64,000 nucleotides of DNA from Buddleja alternifolia. Lineage: Eukaryota; Streptophyta; Magnoliopsida; Lamiales; Scrophulariaceae. Positions within the stretch are counted from its first letter, which is position 1; each line of letters opens with the position of its first letter. A program made the position numbers and the translations under genes. Under the pieces are notes generated by a model. The model worked only from the letters and a program-made list of their open reading frames with translations. It had not been told where the DNA came from and did no database searches. Below, one piece after another: positions 20,793 to 31,339 of this stretch. The stretch spans positions 9,768,046 through 9,832,045 of the forward strand of contig CM033393.1 of assembly GCA_019426215.1 (NCBI GenBank). Reading direction: 5' to 3'.

Positions 20793-21068
20793 TGTGAATC
20801 CTTCGAGAAGCCATTGATGGAGATGAAGATGCGCAGAGAAGAAATATAGAGATAGAACTTGTATCTATTTCTTTTATTGAATAACAAGCTTCATTAATTA
20901 CAAAATGAGCTGGAGGTTTCTATTTTTATATACAAACATAACAAGCTAACTAACTAAATTAAGCTTAATCCATCATTTACACAAATGCCACTCTACCTAA
21001 CTAACAGCTCGGTCAACTACACTTCCTTGACTTTCTTCACTGACCAAATTGCCCTTTACACTTTAACA
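20793..21068 (-). repeat. Copia I 3' LTR
   Basis: From TGTGAATCCTTCGAGAAGCC to ACTTTAACA in plus coordinates, 276 bp. It is next to the PPT, whose plus-strand reading is TTCCCCCTCAAGTTGG. Confidence 0.95.
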
Positions 21069-21075
21069 TTCCCCC

Positions 21076-21876
21076 TCAAGTTGGACTTTGCAATAAATTG
21101 CAAATACCTAACTTGCCTAGAAAGAATTGCAACTGTGGTCTGCCTAGTGCCTTTGTAAACAAGTCTGCAGGTTGCAATTTGGTGGAAATATAACTTGGTT
21201 TGATTAAGCCTTCTTGCAACTTTTCTCTCACCAAATGACAATCCAATTCTATATGTTTTGTGCTTTCAGGGTACACTGGATTGGAGGCTATGTGCAAAGC
21301 TGCTTGGCTATCACAAGCCAAAGGAATAGGTGTCAATCCAGTTACTTGAAGTTCTTTCAACAGATTTACAAGCCATGTTAGCTCACAACAGATTGATGCC
21401 ATTGCTCTATACTCAGCCTCAGCTGATGATCTGGATACAGTATTCTGTTTCTTTGTTTTCCATGAAATCAATCCTTCTCCCAACTTTACACAATAACCTG
21501 TGATAGATCTTCTAGTCATGGGGCATGCAGCCCAATCTGCATCACAGAAGGCTTCCAATTTGAGTTCTCCTTTTGCTGAAAAGAACAATCCTTGGCCTAG
21601 AGTGCCTTTCACATACTTCAACAATTTATTGGCCATATCCAAATGTGATCTTCTAGGTTTTGACATGAACTGACTTAATATATGAATAGGTTAAGCCAAA
21701 TCAGGTCTGGATATGGTAAGATACACTAATCTGCCAATCAATCTCCTGTACATGGATGGATCTTCCAATTCATCTCCATCTGATGCATTAAGCTTGTGAT
21801 TTGGTTCCATTGGTATATTACTTGGTCTTGCTCCAATAAGCCCAGCATTTGCAACCAAGTCTTGAGCATACTTTCT
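21076..21876 (-). pseudogene. Copia I RNase H
   Basis: The long open part (21666-21076) contains CDADWAACPMTRRSITGY, ISWKTKKQNTVSRSSAEAEY, CDSQAALHIASNPVY and TKHIELDCHLVREKL, then LQPADLFTKALGRPQL. These are the RNase H and tail blocks of plant copia elements. Upstream, between RT and this ORF, the link including YLTISRPDLA can be read but is cut by stops at about 21879 and 21691. Confidence 0.93.
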
Positions 21877-22765
21877 TTAGTTCAAGTAGATACCTTCTGA
21901 GTTTCTGATAACCTCAAACCCCAAGAAATATTTCAAATCCCCTAAATCCTTGATTTTGAATTTATCATCTAACAACTTCTTCAAATCATCAATAATTCTC
22001 ATGTTTGTTCCTACAATTACTACATCATCCACATAGACCAACAATGCTGTAAAATCTCCACCATCAACTTTGGTAAACAAGGAATGATCACACTGTGACT
22101 GCTTGAATCCATTTTCAACTAATGTGGAAGAAAACTTTGAGAACCATTGTCTGGATGCTTGCTTAAGCCCATATAAAGATTTTGTGAGTAGACATACTGG
22201 ATGTGACATGGAATTCCCCCTCATGTCAAAACCTGGATGCAGCTGCATGTAAACTTCTTCATGGAGGTCACCATGAAGAAACACATCATTGACATCGAGT
22301 TGAACTAAAAACCATTCTTTGGCAGCAGCAAGAGCAAGAAGAGATCTAACTGTAGTCATTTTGGCAACTGGAGCAAAGGTTTCAGGGTAGTCAAGGCCCT
22401 CAGTTTGTGTGAAACCCTTTGCAACCAATCTAGCTTTGTATCTTTCAACTGAGCCGTCAAAATGGAACTTAACCCTATATACCCACTTACAACCCACTGC
22501 TTTCTTACCAGGGGGTGACTCAGTAATGTACCAAGTGTTATTGGCTTCCAAAGCATTAATCTCCAAATCCATAGCCTCTCTCCACTTAGGATTAGTATAG
22601 GCCTCAGAATAAGAGTGTGGTTTTGTGTGTAAATCAACAGAGTGAGCAAAATGTTGATAAAAAGAAGGAGTGTTAGCTAAAGACAAGTAATTAGATAAAG
22701 GATAAGAATAAGGAACAGTGTTGTGTGTGGTGGTAAGTGTAGATGAGCAAACATAATCTTGCTGC
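21877..22765 (-). pseudogene. Copia I reverse transcriptase
   Basis: Typical copia [93 protein letters not shown], and the catalytic block [12 protein letters not shown]. It is open from 22686 to 21877. Asn replaces the usual Ala in DVNDVFLHG, and a stop follows GIYLN. The linker to integrase (about 22687-23190) is serine- and proline-rich. Confidence 0.95.
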
Positions 22766-24607
22766 TAGACAGGTGGAACTCTATGTCTAGAGGAGTGTCT
22801 AGGAGGTGGTACTTGTGGAGAAGGAAGTTCCCCCTCAAGTGGAAGAGGGAAAGAAGATGAAGCAGGAGAAGATGTAAAATCAAATTCAGTGACATCTGAG
22901 GGAAAAGGTAAAATAGAAGAATCAGTAGTAGAAAGAGAAGAGAAAGGAAAGATGTGTTCATGGAAAAGGACATCTCTATTAACAAATATTTTGTTAGAAG
23001 TGATGTCAAGAAGTTTATAGCCTTTTTTACCAAAAGGATAGCCAAGGAAGACACACTTGTGAGCTCTTGGAGAAAATTTATCTCTATGAATGGAGGGAGT
23101 AGTAGCAAAACAAACAACCAAAGGTTTTGATATGTGTGTAAGAAGGAGGAGTTTGAAAAAGAAGTTCAAAGGGGGTTTTGTCGTGCAGAACAAGAGAGGG
23201 AAGTCTATTGATTAAGTATGTGGCAGTGAGGACACATTCACCCCTAAACTGAATGGGAAGGGAAGCTTGAAACCTCAAAGCTCTAGCCATTTCAAGTACA
23301 TGTCTGTGTTTCCTTTCAGGAACACCATTTTGCTGTGGGGTATAAACACAACTAATTTGATGTAAAATGCCATGAGATTGAAAAAAGGTGGAAAGGGAGT
23401 TGTTAAAGAATTCAGAACCATTATCTGTTCTGAAAGTCTTGATAGAAGTGTTGAACTGATTAGAAATGAGTTTGTAAAAAGAAATCAGTAAGGATGGAAC
23501 TTCAGATTTTGAAGTCATGAGATAACACCAAGTGTTTCTGGAGAAATCATCAAATATAGTAAGGAAATACTTGTAACCATTGTAAGTTGGTGTTTTGTAG
23601 GGGCCCCAAACATCACAATGGATCAAATCAAACACAGAAGCAGAAGCAATATCTCTTTTATTAAAAGGTAATCTTGTTTGTTTAGCAGGAGGACAGATTG
23701 TACAAGGTATAAATGTTAGAGAATTCAAATCATCAAGATAAGGTACAAGATGTTTGAGCTTGTCAAAAGATGTATGACCTAATCTATGATGCCAAAGTAC
23801 TGACTTATTGACATTAGAAGTAAACATAGAGTGAATTACAGACTTAGAGTGCTGGCATACAGTAGCAAGAGAATATAGCCCATCTAACTGATTACCAAGG
23901 TCCACATGAGTCTTCAGCACAGGGTCCTGCAAAATACAAGAATTAGAAGTGAAAGTGATAGAGCAGTTGGAAGTATGAGTGAGTTTGCTAACAAAATTAT
24001 AGTGAAAGGAAGGGACAAAAAGAACATTGTAGAGGGTGATATATGGAGTGAGGAAAACTGTTCCAGTGTGTGTAACAGTAGTAGAAGATCCATTAGGAAG
24101 ATGGACCAGGTGAGGTGGATTCATAGGGGTTGGTGAGTGTAAAAGAGAATAACAATGACATATGTGATCACTAGCACCACTGTCAACAATCCATTGTGAG
24201 GAGGGGGGAAGGACAGATAAGCAATGAGTTATACCTGCAAGGTGAGAAGGGGAAGATGATGGATGTGTTTGAGTGTTTAAGAGGTTGAGAAGTTGATGAA
24301 TTTGGTCAGGTGTGAGTTGAGGAGCGGGAGGAGAGGTTGTGCCAATGTTGAGTTGTTGCTGAGAAGAGTCAATATCATTAGAACAAACACTGGTTGCCCC
24401 CATAGTTTGAGAGTAGTGAGGTGTAGTTGAGTGATATGGAGAAAAAGTGCCACTATAACCAACATTGTTGCTGTAGGACTTGGCAAGAGAGCCTCCTGAT
24501 TGAGATTGGCCAGTGTTGGTGGGAAACTTTTTGCCCTGGGCTTGTAGTTGGCAGGAAAACCATGTATCTTGAAGCATTTTGATTAAGTATGGCCAGGGGT
24601 TTGACAA
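22765..24607 (-). pseudogene. Copia I protease and integrase
   Basis: The ORF 24607-23084 carries the copia protease as WIVDSGASDHICHCYSLL, then the GAG-pre-integrase zinc site (LWHHRLGHTSFDKLKHL with CTICPPAKQ), then the integrase core with FDLIHCDVWGPYKT, RTDNGSEFFNNSL and QNGVPERKHRHVLEMARAL (acidic triad). It ends at [10 protein letters not shown] by frameshift; the continuation at 23193-22765 includes [19 protein letters not shown]. All key catalytic residues of IN are visible. Confidence 0.94.
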
Positions 24608-25416
24608 TGATCACACCACAAGGGCTGCTTCTGATTTGAGTTCCAGTTGGATGAATTTGTTTTGAAATGAGTATTGTGAGCTAGTAATGCAGAGGTGAGA
24701 TCATCAAGAGAGGAAAAATGGGAGATAGTCATTTGCTTTTCCTCTTATTGAATCATGGAATAAGCATCAGCAATGGAAGGTAGGGGCTTGATGAGCAAAA
24801 TCTGGCCACGCACTAGCTTAAAACATTCACTTAAGCCCATTAAAAATTGCATGAGCTTCTGTTGGTCCATTTGATCTTCCCAAGCACGCATAACAACACA
24901 GTGAGTATTGCCTCTACACACAGGTAATGTAATAATGGCTTCAAGTTCATCCCAAAGTTGCTTCAATTTGGTAAAATATGTCTCAATACTCATACTGCCT
25001 TAAACACAAGAAGAGATAGATTGCCTTAATTCAAAAATACAAGATCCAGTACTGTTTGAAAAACGTTTGTGCAAATTCATCCACATAATAGCAGCAGTAC
25101 TACTGTGCAAAATTGACTGGCTAATATCCTTCGAAACCGAATTAATGATCCAAGATATTACCATATTGTTGACTTGCTCCTAATGTGAGAGCATCAAATC
25201 ATCATCTAGAGGTTGTGGAAGACTGCCATTGATGAAGCCAAGCTTGTTTTTACAAGCTAGGGCAATTTCCATGGAGCGCCGCCATGGAACGTAATTTTCA
25301 GCACCAACAAGAACTTGATTCACCAAAATAATCTCCGGCATATCAGAATTGTGGAGAAAATATGCAGATTGAGGAGTCAAAATCTGCGTGGAAGTACTTG
25401 GAGCTGAATTTGCCAT
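24589..25416 (-). pseudogene. Copia I gag
   Basis: It starts MANSAPSTSTQ at 25416. The N-terminal gag block is NQVLVGAENYVPWRRSMEIA and KNKLGFINGSLPQP. After stops near 25180 and 25000, the middle block reads SIETYFTKLKQLWDELEA and QFLMGLSECFKLVRGQILL. A zinc knuckle CDHCQTPGHT-stop-SKC lies at about 24600-24640, with a stop inside it and a frameshift into the next ORF. This gag cannot now be made intact. Confidence 0.9.
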
Positions 25417-25601
25417 GGAAATGAGGCAAAACTGGAAGAAATAGTGGGCAAAGAAGGAACAAAAGCCGACGCAAAAACAAATCGGAAAATACGGAAAATC
25501 GATTGAAAATTGATCGATTCAAAAAAATCGATCGAAAATTGGTCGATTCGATACAATCAGATGAAAAGGCGAAGATTAGATTCAAAAAAATTGATCGAAA
25601 T

Positions 25602-25613
25602 GCTCTGATACCA
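25602..25613 (-). other. Copia I primer-binding site (tRNA-iMet)
   Basis: Minus strand TGGTATCAGAGC directly after the 5' LTR; the classical copia primer site. Confidence 0.95.
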
Positions 25614-25889
25614 TGTGAATCCTTCGAGAAGCCGTTGATGGAGATGAAGATGCGTAGAGAAGAAATATAGAGATAGAACTTGTATCTATTTCTGTTATTG
25701 AATAACAAGCTTCATTAATTACAAAATGAGCTGGAGGTTTCTTTTTTTATATACAAACTTAACAAGCTAACTAACTAAATTAAGCTTAATCCATCATTTA
25801 CACAAATGCCACTCTACCTAACTAACAGCTCGGTCAACTATACTTCCTTGACTTTCTTCACTGACCAAATTGCCCTTTACACTTTAACA
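25614..25889 (-). repeat. Copia I 5' LTR
   Basis: 276 bp, same ends as the 3' LTR; six substitutions between them by eye. Confidence 0.95.
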
Positions 25890-25895
25890 AAGTAG

Positions 25896-26106
25896 CTAGC
25901 ACTGACTTTACCAGTCGCAACTGCAATGGTTGAGAGGTGTTTTTCTTCTATGAAATTCGTGAAAAATATTTTGCGCAATCGTATTAGTGATTCGTTTTTG
26001 AGCGATTGTAATTTGTTACATAGAAAAAGATGTACTTGAGTATGTGACTAATGATGTTGTAATTGACGGCTTTCAGAAGATGAAAACTCGTAGAGTACAG
26101 TTGTAA
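25896..26106 (+). pseudogene. hAT transposase C-terminal (dimerisation) fragment
   Basis: Starting at CTA 25896 the frame reads LALTLPVATAMVERCFSSMK, then FVKNILRNRISDSFLSDC. This is the hAT C-terminal dimerisation block. One base shift later the end reads YIEKDVLEYVTNDVV and FQKMKTRRVQL, with a stop at 26106. It resembles the plant hAT proteins annotated as zinc-finger MYM-type 1-like. The catalytic core is missing. Confidence 0.85.
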
Positions 26107-26170
26107 AATGTAATTTATTAATTAATATAAATTGTGCCCCCACTGGTTAAAATTTCTGGATCCGCCACTG

Positions 26171-27461
26171 GTTTGGGGGTAGGAAAGTAGTAAAGAATGT
26201 ATGCTATGTGTTTTAAATTAAGTTTGGGGGAGGAGTACCTATTTTTAAAATTTTTGAGATGAATACTTTTATGTTGAAAAGAATCAAGCATGAAAAAATT
26301 TTAGCCCTTCCAATTGATGAATTGAGATTGATTAACTTGAAAAAAATGGCTTGATTTCTGTAAATAATTTGAATTTAATGGAACATAATATCTTTGAAAT
26401 TGCTCGTGGAGACCCTAGACTAGAATTGATTTTCTTAGATGATTCACATTGCACATAAGTCGAGGGTAGAGGAGTTGAGTTGGATAACCATCTTGAGACA
26501 CTTAAGGAAGTTTTTCTGGAAATATTGTCTTAGATTTTTCATAAGGTTATAAGATGATTAGTTAAATTTATATGCTAAACAATAAAATAATAAGATTTAA
26601 TTTTGGTATGTCCAAAAAGGTTAGGCTAATATGTATTGGAGGTGAAAGTTTTATGCATATATACTATACTATTATGCTAATTTGAGCTAAGCTCAAGCCA
26701 AAAGAAAGTTTAATTGTTAAAAGATCTAGTTTTATTTCGTGGCCTTTGACACTCGAATGATTAAATCCTTAGGATTGTCTCTACACTTAATGCCCTAAAA
26801 CTATCTAGTTTGGGAGACATCGATCTAAAGATTGATACATGGGTTCCATAGAAAGCCTAATGGAATAAAACATTGCACATGATCTAGCTTTAATGAATTT
26901 AAATGGAAAGTTTCATATGAATTTAAAGTTTGATTGTTTGAAGTAATGAAATTTAAATGGCTATGGAGTTTTCTATGATTCTTAAGCTTTGTGATTAATC
27001 AAAAGTTGATAGATATGGGATTAATGTCCAAAATTTGGTATGTCTCTCGACTATAATACCTTAGATTTATTTTCACCACACCTTATAGGAGTCTTTTCGA
27101 GTTGAGGTGTCACATGAGCAAAATTATTTGATATATATATATATATATATGTTTAAGCTTTAAAAGGTTGATTTTGTGCCATTGGTTCTTGTTAATTATG
27201 TTGATATGTATTGATTTGGTTGGGATTGAAAATTTGTTGGATTTTGTGGGTATATCGTCTGCAAACCCTCACAAGACTATACTTGTCCTTTTTGGGAAAC
27301 ATAAAGGTTTAAAGGCTTGTTGCACATGCTAAGTGTAATCGTTTACTCCACGAAAGTGAGTTTATCCTTTTTTTTTTTATGTCTCTTTTGTTGATGTTCA
27401 TGATCATATGCTTATGGTTTATCATTGTTCGAGGACGATCAATGTTTAAGTTTAGCGGTGT
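26171..27461 (+). other. Athila A 3' untranslated region, second part
   Basis: It resumes after the hAT with GTTTGGGGGTAGG. No gene. It parallels B 14760-16010: a further purine tract at about 26219, the CTCAAGCCAA and ACACTTAATGCCCTAAAACT blocks, a short TA repeat at about 27131-27151, the conserved hairpin at 27319-27339, and a degenerate PPT (AAGTTTAGCGGTGT) before the LTR. Confidence 0.75.
27319..27339 (+). promoter_or_regulatory. Conserved 3' UTR hairpin (A)
   Basis: GTTGCAC-ATGCTAA-GTGTAAT. Same loop as B; two of seven pairs are G-T wobbles, so pairing in RNA is kept. Confidence 0.6.
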
Positions 27462-28769
27462 TGACAGGGTTGAGATTTACGTGATTTGCTACTATGATTT
27501 TATATGGTTTAAGCTTAATTATGAGTAATTTATGCGACAAATGCATGTAATGAGTTTGATATTTGAGTACACGTATAAGTTCTTGTAATTGAGGAAATTA
27601 AAGGAGAAAAGCACGTATTCAATGGAAAACCAAAGAAGTAAAGCAGAACATTCGAACATGGAACTACTTAACGTTCGAACGCTGGGAGAAGTTACGCACG
27701 AAAGTGCGATGAGCTTACGTCCGGACGCCAGGAGGTGTAACGTTCGAACGTTGATGTCGGCAGACCAGTTATGGAACTTTCCAAGTCTAAACCTAAAAGG
27801 ACTCTTCCAATACTACACCTATAAATACAAGATGCAGGAGCAAAGAAAGAAGAGTTGTTCAGTAGATAGAAGACACGTTAACGGGTTAGGGTTTCGTTTA
27901 GTTTAGCTTTATTCTTGGTTTCTTTTGGATCAAGATGCATAGGAGAAGAAGAAAGAAAGAAGATCATCTTCTACAAAAAGAGAGTTCTTTAGATCTACAT
28001 GAATTTTGTCTGTGAATATTTATCTTTTTCTTTGTATCTTTTCTTTTATAGTTATGAACTAATTTCTTAGATTAAGACTATACAAAGGCCGGATTGGTTT
28101 TGAATAATATATGATAGTTGTTTGATTCAAGTTTATTCATTGATTGCTATGTATTGTGATTTTTGTGCTTTATCATCTTCATATGATTAGCTACCATATG
28201 TCGAATTATTGCCTAGTTTATCTGTCCGGGAGAAAGTAAATTAGGGTGCAGAGGAAATCATAATATCTTCTAAGTTAGTTGATGCTAGGGATAGCTACAT
28301 ACTCTGGATGCTGTTAGCCGAGTTTATTTGGAGGGATAAATCTGAATGATTTTGGGGAAAATTCTAGTGTTTAATGCATGCAGTAGAGTTTGCTATAATC
28401 AATCTAGTGTAGGTTATCATGAGCGAGGGATCCGCGTGATAATAATCTTAAGGAATTTTTCACCATAGCATCATAGTCTAATAATTTGATGAAATAACAA
28501 TCATATATGAAACGAGTAAATCTGTGCTAATGTATGAGTCTTAATCGCCTTTGTCATCATTGTTCTTTTTAATTTTAATTAAAATTAAGTTCTGGTTAAT
28601 TATATTTCTTAATTTATTTATAAAAAGGCCAATTTTATACTTGCATTAATTCTTGTAAAGCTAAAATACAAATCTCTGTGGGTTCGACATTCCAGACTTA
28701 ATTGGTCACTTTATTACCACACACGACCAGTCCTCTTACTGTAAGAACACGTAGAGTTCTATTATGTCA
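27462..28769 (+). repeat. Athila A 3' LTR
   Basis: 1308 bp, TGACAGGGTTGAG to TTATGTCA, followed by the TSD CCTTC. It has perfect or near-perfect palindromes at 27670-27683 and 27739-27752 (AACGTTCGAACGTT) and a TATA box (27820-27827). The copies in the 5' LTR are more decayed. Confidence 0.93.
27670..27752. promoter_or_regulatory. Palindromes upstream of TATA in A 3' LTR
   Basis: TAACGTTCGAACGCTGG at 27670 and AACGTTCGAACGTT at 27739-27752, about 70 bp before TATAAATA at 27820. Further relatives lie at about 27649 and 27717. Confidence 0.55.
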
Positions 28770-29633
28770 CCTTCCTTATTTAAGATATAGCCTTTGTGTG
28801 TATATACATTGTATATTGGTTGAATAATACATCAGAAATTCCCTCTTCCATCTGACAGACTTCGTAGACAGTTTATACTCATGTCAAATAGTTCTTCATT
28901 CGAATTTAAATATGTAGACGGTTGATAAGAGGCGTTCTTATGTGTTTTTAAGCCCGTGATTTGATGTTTTGGATTTATTTATTGTCAATCGTAGAGTTTG
29001 CTATAATCAATCTAGTGTAGGTTCATATCGTAGAGTTTGCTATAATCAATCTAGTGTAGGTTATCATGAGCGAGGGATCCGCGTGATAATAATCTTAAGG
29101 AATTTTTCACCATAGCATCATAGTCTAATAATTTGATGAAATAACAATCATATATGAAACGAGTAAATCTGTGCTAATGTATGAGTCTTAATCGCCTTTG
29201 TCATCATTGTTCTTTTTAATTTTAATTAAAATTAAGTTCTGGTTAATTATATTTCTTAATTTATTTATAAAAAGGCCAATTTTATACTTGCATTAATTCT
29301 TGTAAAGCTAAAATACAAATCTCTGTGGGTTCGACATTCCGGACTTAATTGGTCACTTTATTACCACACACGACCAGTCCTCTTACTGTAAGAACACGTA
29401 GAGTTCTATTATGTCACCTTCCTTATTTAAGATATAGCCTTTGTGTGTATATACATTGTATATTGGTTGAATAATACATCAGAAATTCCCTCTTCCATCT
29501 GACAGACTTCGTAGACAGTTTATACTCATGTCAAATAGTTCTTCACTCGAATTTAAATATGTAGACGGTTGATAAGAGGCGTTCTTATGTGTTTTTAAGC
29601 CCGTGATTTGATGTTTTGGATTTATTTATTGTC
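28384..29633 (+). repeat. 603-bp tandem duplication with a short filler copy
   Basis: 28384-28986 and 29031-29633 are almost identical (offset 647). The unit holds the end of LTR A, the end of LTR F, about 65 bp of flank, and the first 60-odd bases of solo LTR E. The 44 bases between the copies (28987-29030) contain an extra short copy of the unit start (GTAGAGTTTGCTATAATC). The duplication therefore arose after A and E were in place. I see only a few differences, such as CCAGAC/CCGGAC. Confidence 0.92.
28770..28857 (+). mobile_element. Copia F 3' LTR, second half
   Basis: After the TSD CCTTC the short copia LTR continues (CTTATTTAAGATATAGCC) and ends ATCTGACA at 28857. Joined with 2270-2332 it gives an LTR of about 146 bp, of the small-LTR copia type. 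Confidence 0.75.
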
Positions 29634-30932
29634 TAAATCATGCCACATTTGCGTTTAATCGGGGTGTTAAGTGATTCCAGGTGATAAACGAGAGCACATG
29701 AAGAAAAGAGCGCAAAACGATGCACGATACAATTTTGAGCCTATTGACCACGCCCAGGCGCCAGTATGAACACGCCCGGGCGCCAAGCAAGAAGCAGCAA
29801 GTTCAGCTTCCTATTGCCCACGCCTAGGCGCCGCCTTGCCCGCGCCCAGGCGCCGCCTTGCCCGCGCCCGAGTGCCGTTGTCGTCACGCCTGGGCGCCGC
29901 CGGACTTATCCTACAAGAAAGATACTCCACGTAGGCCGCACCTGGGCGCCGGCGTAACCGTTTTTCAAGTGTATAAAAGTCAGATTTCAGCAATGAAGAG
30001 GGGTTTGGATTCTTGGGGATTGAAGGCATATTTTTGGGTTTCTGAGCCACAATTTCATCAATCTTTGAGGGAAAAAAAGAGGGATTAAGCTAGAGATTGA
30101 AGTTTCAAGCTAGGATTCATCATCAACCAAGCCTTAGGGAGTTTTACTTGCTTTCATTACATGTTTATGTTCATAATTATGTACATGATTGTTCTAGATC
30201 TTCTTGAGCTATTGATGATGAGCTAATTTTGTAGAACTAAGGCAATGTGAAGGCCAAATTTATGAGTCAATATATATGAAGTGATTTTTGTATTAATTCT
30301 CCTATGGTTTTGTGTGTTAATTTTATGTTTTTATTCCAATCATGTGCTTGATCACCATATGCTTGCTATCTTGCCTAATCTAGTCGTTTAAGAGAAGATA
30401 TGTTAGGGTTCAAGGGAATCAACACATCATCCGAAACAAATGAGGAATTGCCCTTAGAGATAGGTAAAGATTTTCGGGTGCTGTTAGCCTGATTTATCCG
30501 GGGAAACTCTAGAACGTCAATGGGTGGTTATTGATTAGATTCTCGGATAGACATATTTAGAGAGCTGTTAATTAATCAAAGGATTATTATGAGCCGAGAC
30601 ATCGGGTAATAGCTAACTAAGGAGTTTCCACCAAAGCAATAGGAGTCTAATAATTCGAGGAGTAACCCATATATATTGACGAGTAGATTCGGTTGTAGCA
30701 TGTGCCTTAGTCATTTTATCATACGTGAGTTTTAATCTATAGCTCGTTTCCTCTTTTATCCTTCGTTTATTCAATCAATTCTTGCACGTTACTTAAATTG
30801 TCTTTCTTTTATTGTTAATCATAAACTAAAATACCTAGTCCTTGAGGTTCGACAGCCCGGACTTCTAGTCCACTTATTACTACGCACGACTAGTATACTT
30901 GTTATCCAAGCACGTTAGGTATTAGTGTGTCA
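29570..30932 (+). mobile_element. Solo LTR E (gypsy, related to D)
   Basis: 1363 bp from TGATAAGAGGCGTTC to TTAGTGTGTCA, flanked by ACGGT (29565-29569) and ATGGT (30933-30937), a 5-bp TSD with one transition. The start resembles the minus-strand start of LTR D (TGATAAGAGTCATT). No PBS, PPT or coding part is attached. It contains a cluster of CGCCCAGGCGCC-like words and a TATA box at 29972. Confidence 0.88.
29749..29952. repeat. GGCGCC-type palindrome cluster in LTR E
   Basis: About seven copies of a GC-rich word occur in 200 bp: ACGCCCAGGCGCC, ACGCCCGGGCGCC, ACGCCTAGGCGCC, GCGCCCAGGCGCC, GCGCCCGAGTGCC, ACGCCTGGGCGCC, CACCTGGGCGCC. They sit just upstream of TATAAAAG. They stand out sharply from the AT-rich surroundings. 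LTRs of D carry the same word (GGCGCCTAGGCGCC). Confidence 0.85.
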
Positions 30933-31024
30933 ATGGTTCATACTTGTGTCAAGAAGTCTTATTGAAAGTTTAAGCATTTATCAAGAAGCAATTTCAAAAC
31001 TTTAATTTGAAAAGTTTAGATAGT

Positions 31025-31330
31025 TTAGGCTCGTATCGTGGAGCATTTATGATTTGGAGAAGAATAAAAATTTCCCCCATCATCTTCATGATTTTCATGG
31101 ACTTCACAATCTTCTCCATTAGCCAGGAAGCTAAGTTCCATGTCATGTGCTCGAGTCACCATAGCAGAAAGTTCATCAAAGGAGGTTGATTTGGAGTAGA
31201 TTTCCTTTGGCCTTTTCGAGTTCGAACCATCATAGTTGGTCTCGCCACTGTTGCCCCTTGAAGAGGCTTGATCAACGGGGACAACAATATCCTTCTTGTT
31301 CGAAGTAACTTGATTTTTCGTAGGAGCCAT
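31025..31330 (-). pseudogene. Gypsy gag/linker fragment
   Basis: A short ORF starting MAPTKNQVTSNKKDIVVP. It contains SFDELSAMVTRAHDMELS, a block known from the gag-protease linker of a Ty3/gypsy group in eudicots. It is fragmentary and ends without further domains. Its upstream side (31331-32215) looks like the leader and LTR of the same element. Confidence 0.6.
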
Positions 31331-31339
31331 GAAGTCGCA

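Larger units (their letters stand above)
20793..25889 (-). mobile_element. Copia element I (complete with LTRs)
   Basis: It is 5097 bp with two 276-bp LTRs (20793-21068 and 25614-25889), flanked by the TSD AAGTA (20788-20792 and 25890-25894). On the minus strand the PBS TGGTATCAGAGC (25602-25613) follows the 5' LTR and the PPT lies at 21069-21084. By hand I count six differences between the LTRs (about 2%), so it is one of the youngest insertions here. The polyprotein has only a few stops and frameshifts. Confidence 0.95.
19786..26170 (+). mobile_element. hAT transposon, internally deleted, carrying copia I
   Basis: The left end CAGGGGCGGATCTG and the right end TGGATCCGCCACTG are inverted repeats of each other with few mismatches. 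The 9-base repeat GTTTGGGGG flanks them at 19777-19785 and 26171-26179; hAT elements make 8-bp duplications, so one G is probably chance. The left arm has a C run at about 19903-19920, a CT-rich leader, and a likely splice donor at about 20320 (AATAGGTAAG). The right arm holds the end of a transposase gene. Copia I is inserted at 20793-25889. Confidence 0.85.
2333..28769 (+). mobile_element. Athila-like gypsy element A (whole span, with nested insertions)
   Basis: Two LTRs of 1309 bp (2333-3488 plus 17445-17597) and 1308 bp (27462-28769) flank a tRNA-Asp-type PBS at 17604 and a degenerate PPT before 27462. The 5-bp direct repeat CCTTC flanks the element at 2328-2332 and 28770-28774. Without its insertions (B in the 5' LTR, a hAT in the 3' region) it is about 6.1 kb. 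It has almost no gag, only the C-terminal half of a protease, no RT, RNase H or integrase, and an env-like ORF fragment. It is therefore non-autonomous. Its pol-less layout resembles element D on the other strand. Confidence 0.9.

Noticed and set aside
29766..30088. Alanine/arginine-rich ORFs in LTR E
   Set aside because: They arise from the GC-rich repeat words in non-coding LTR sequence on both strands.
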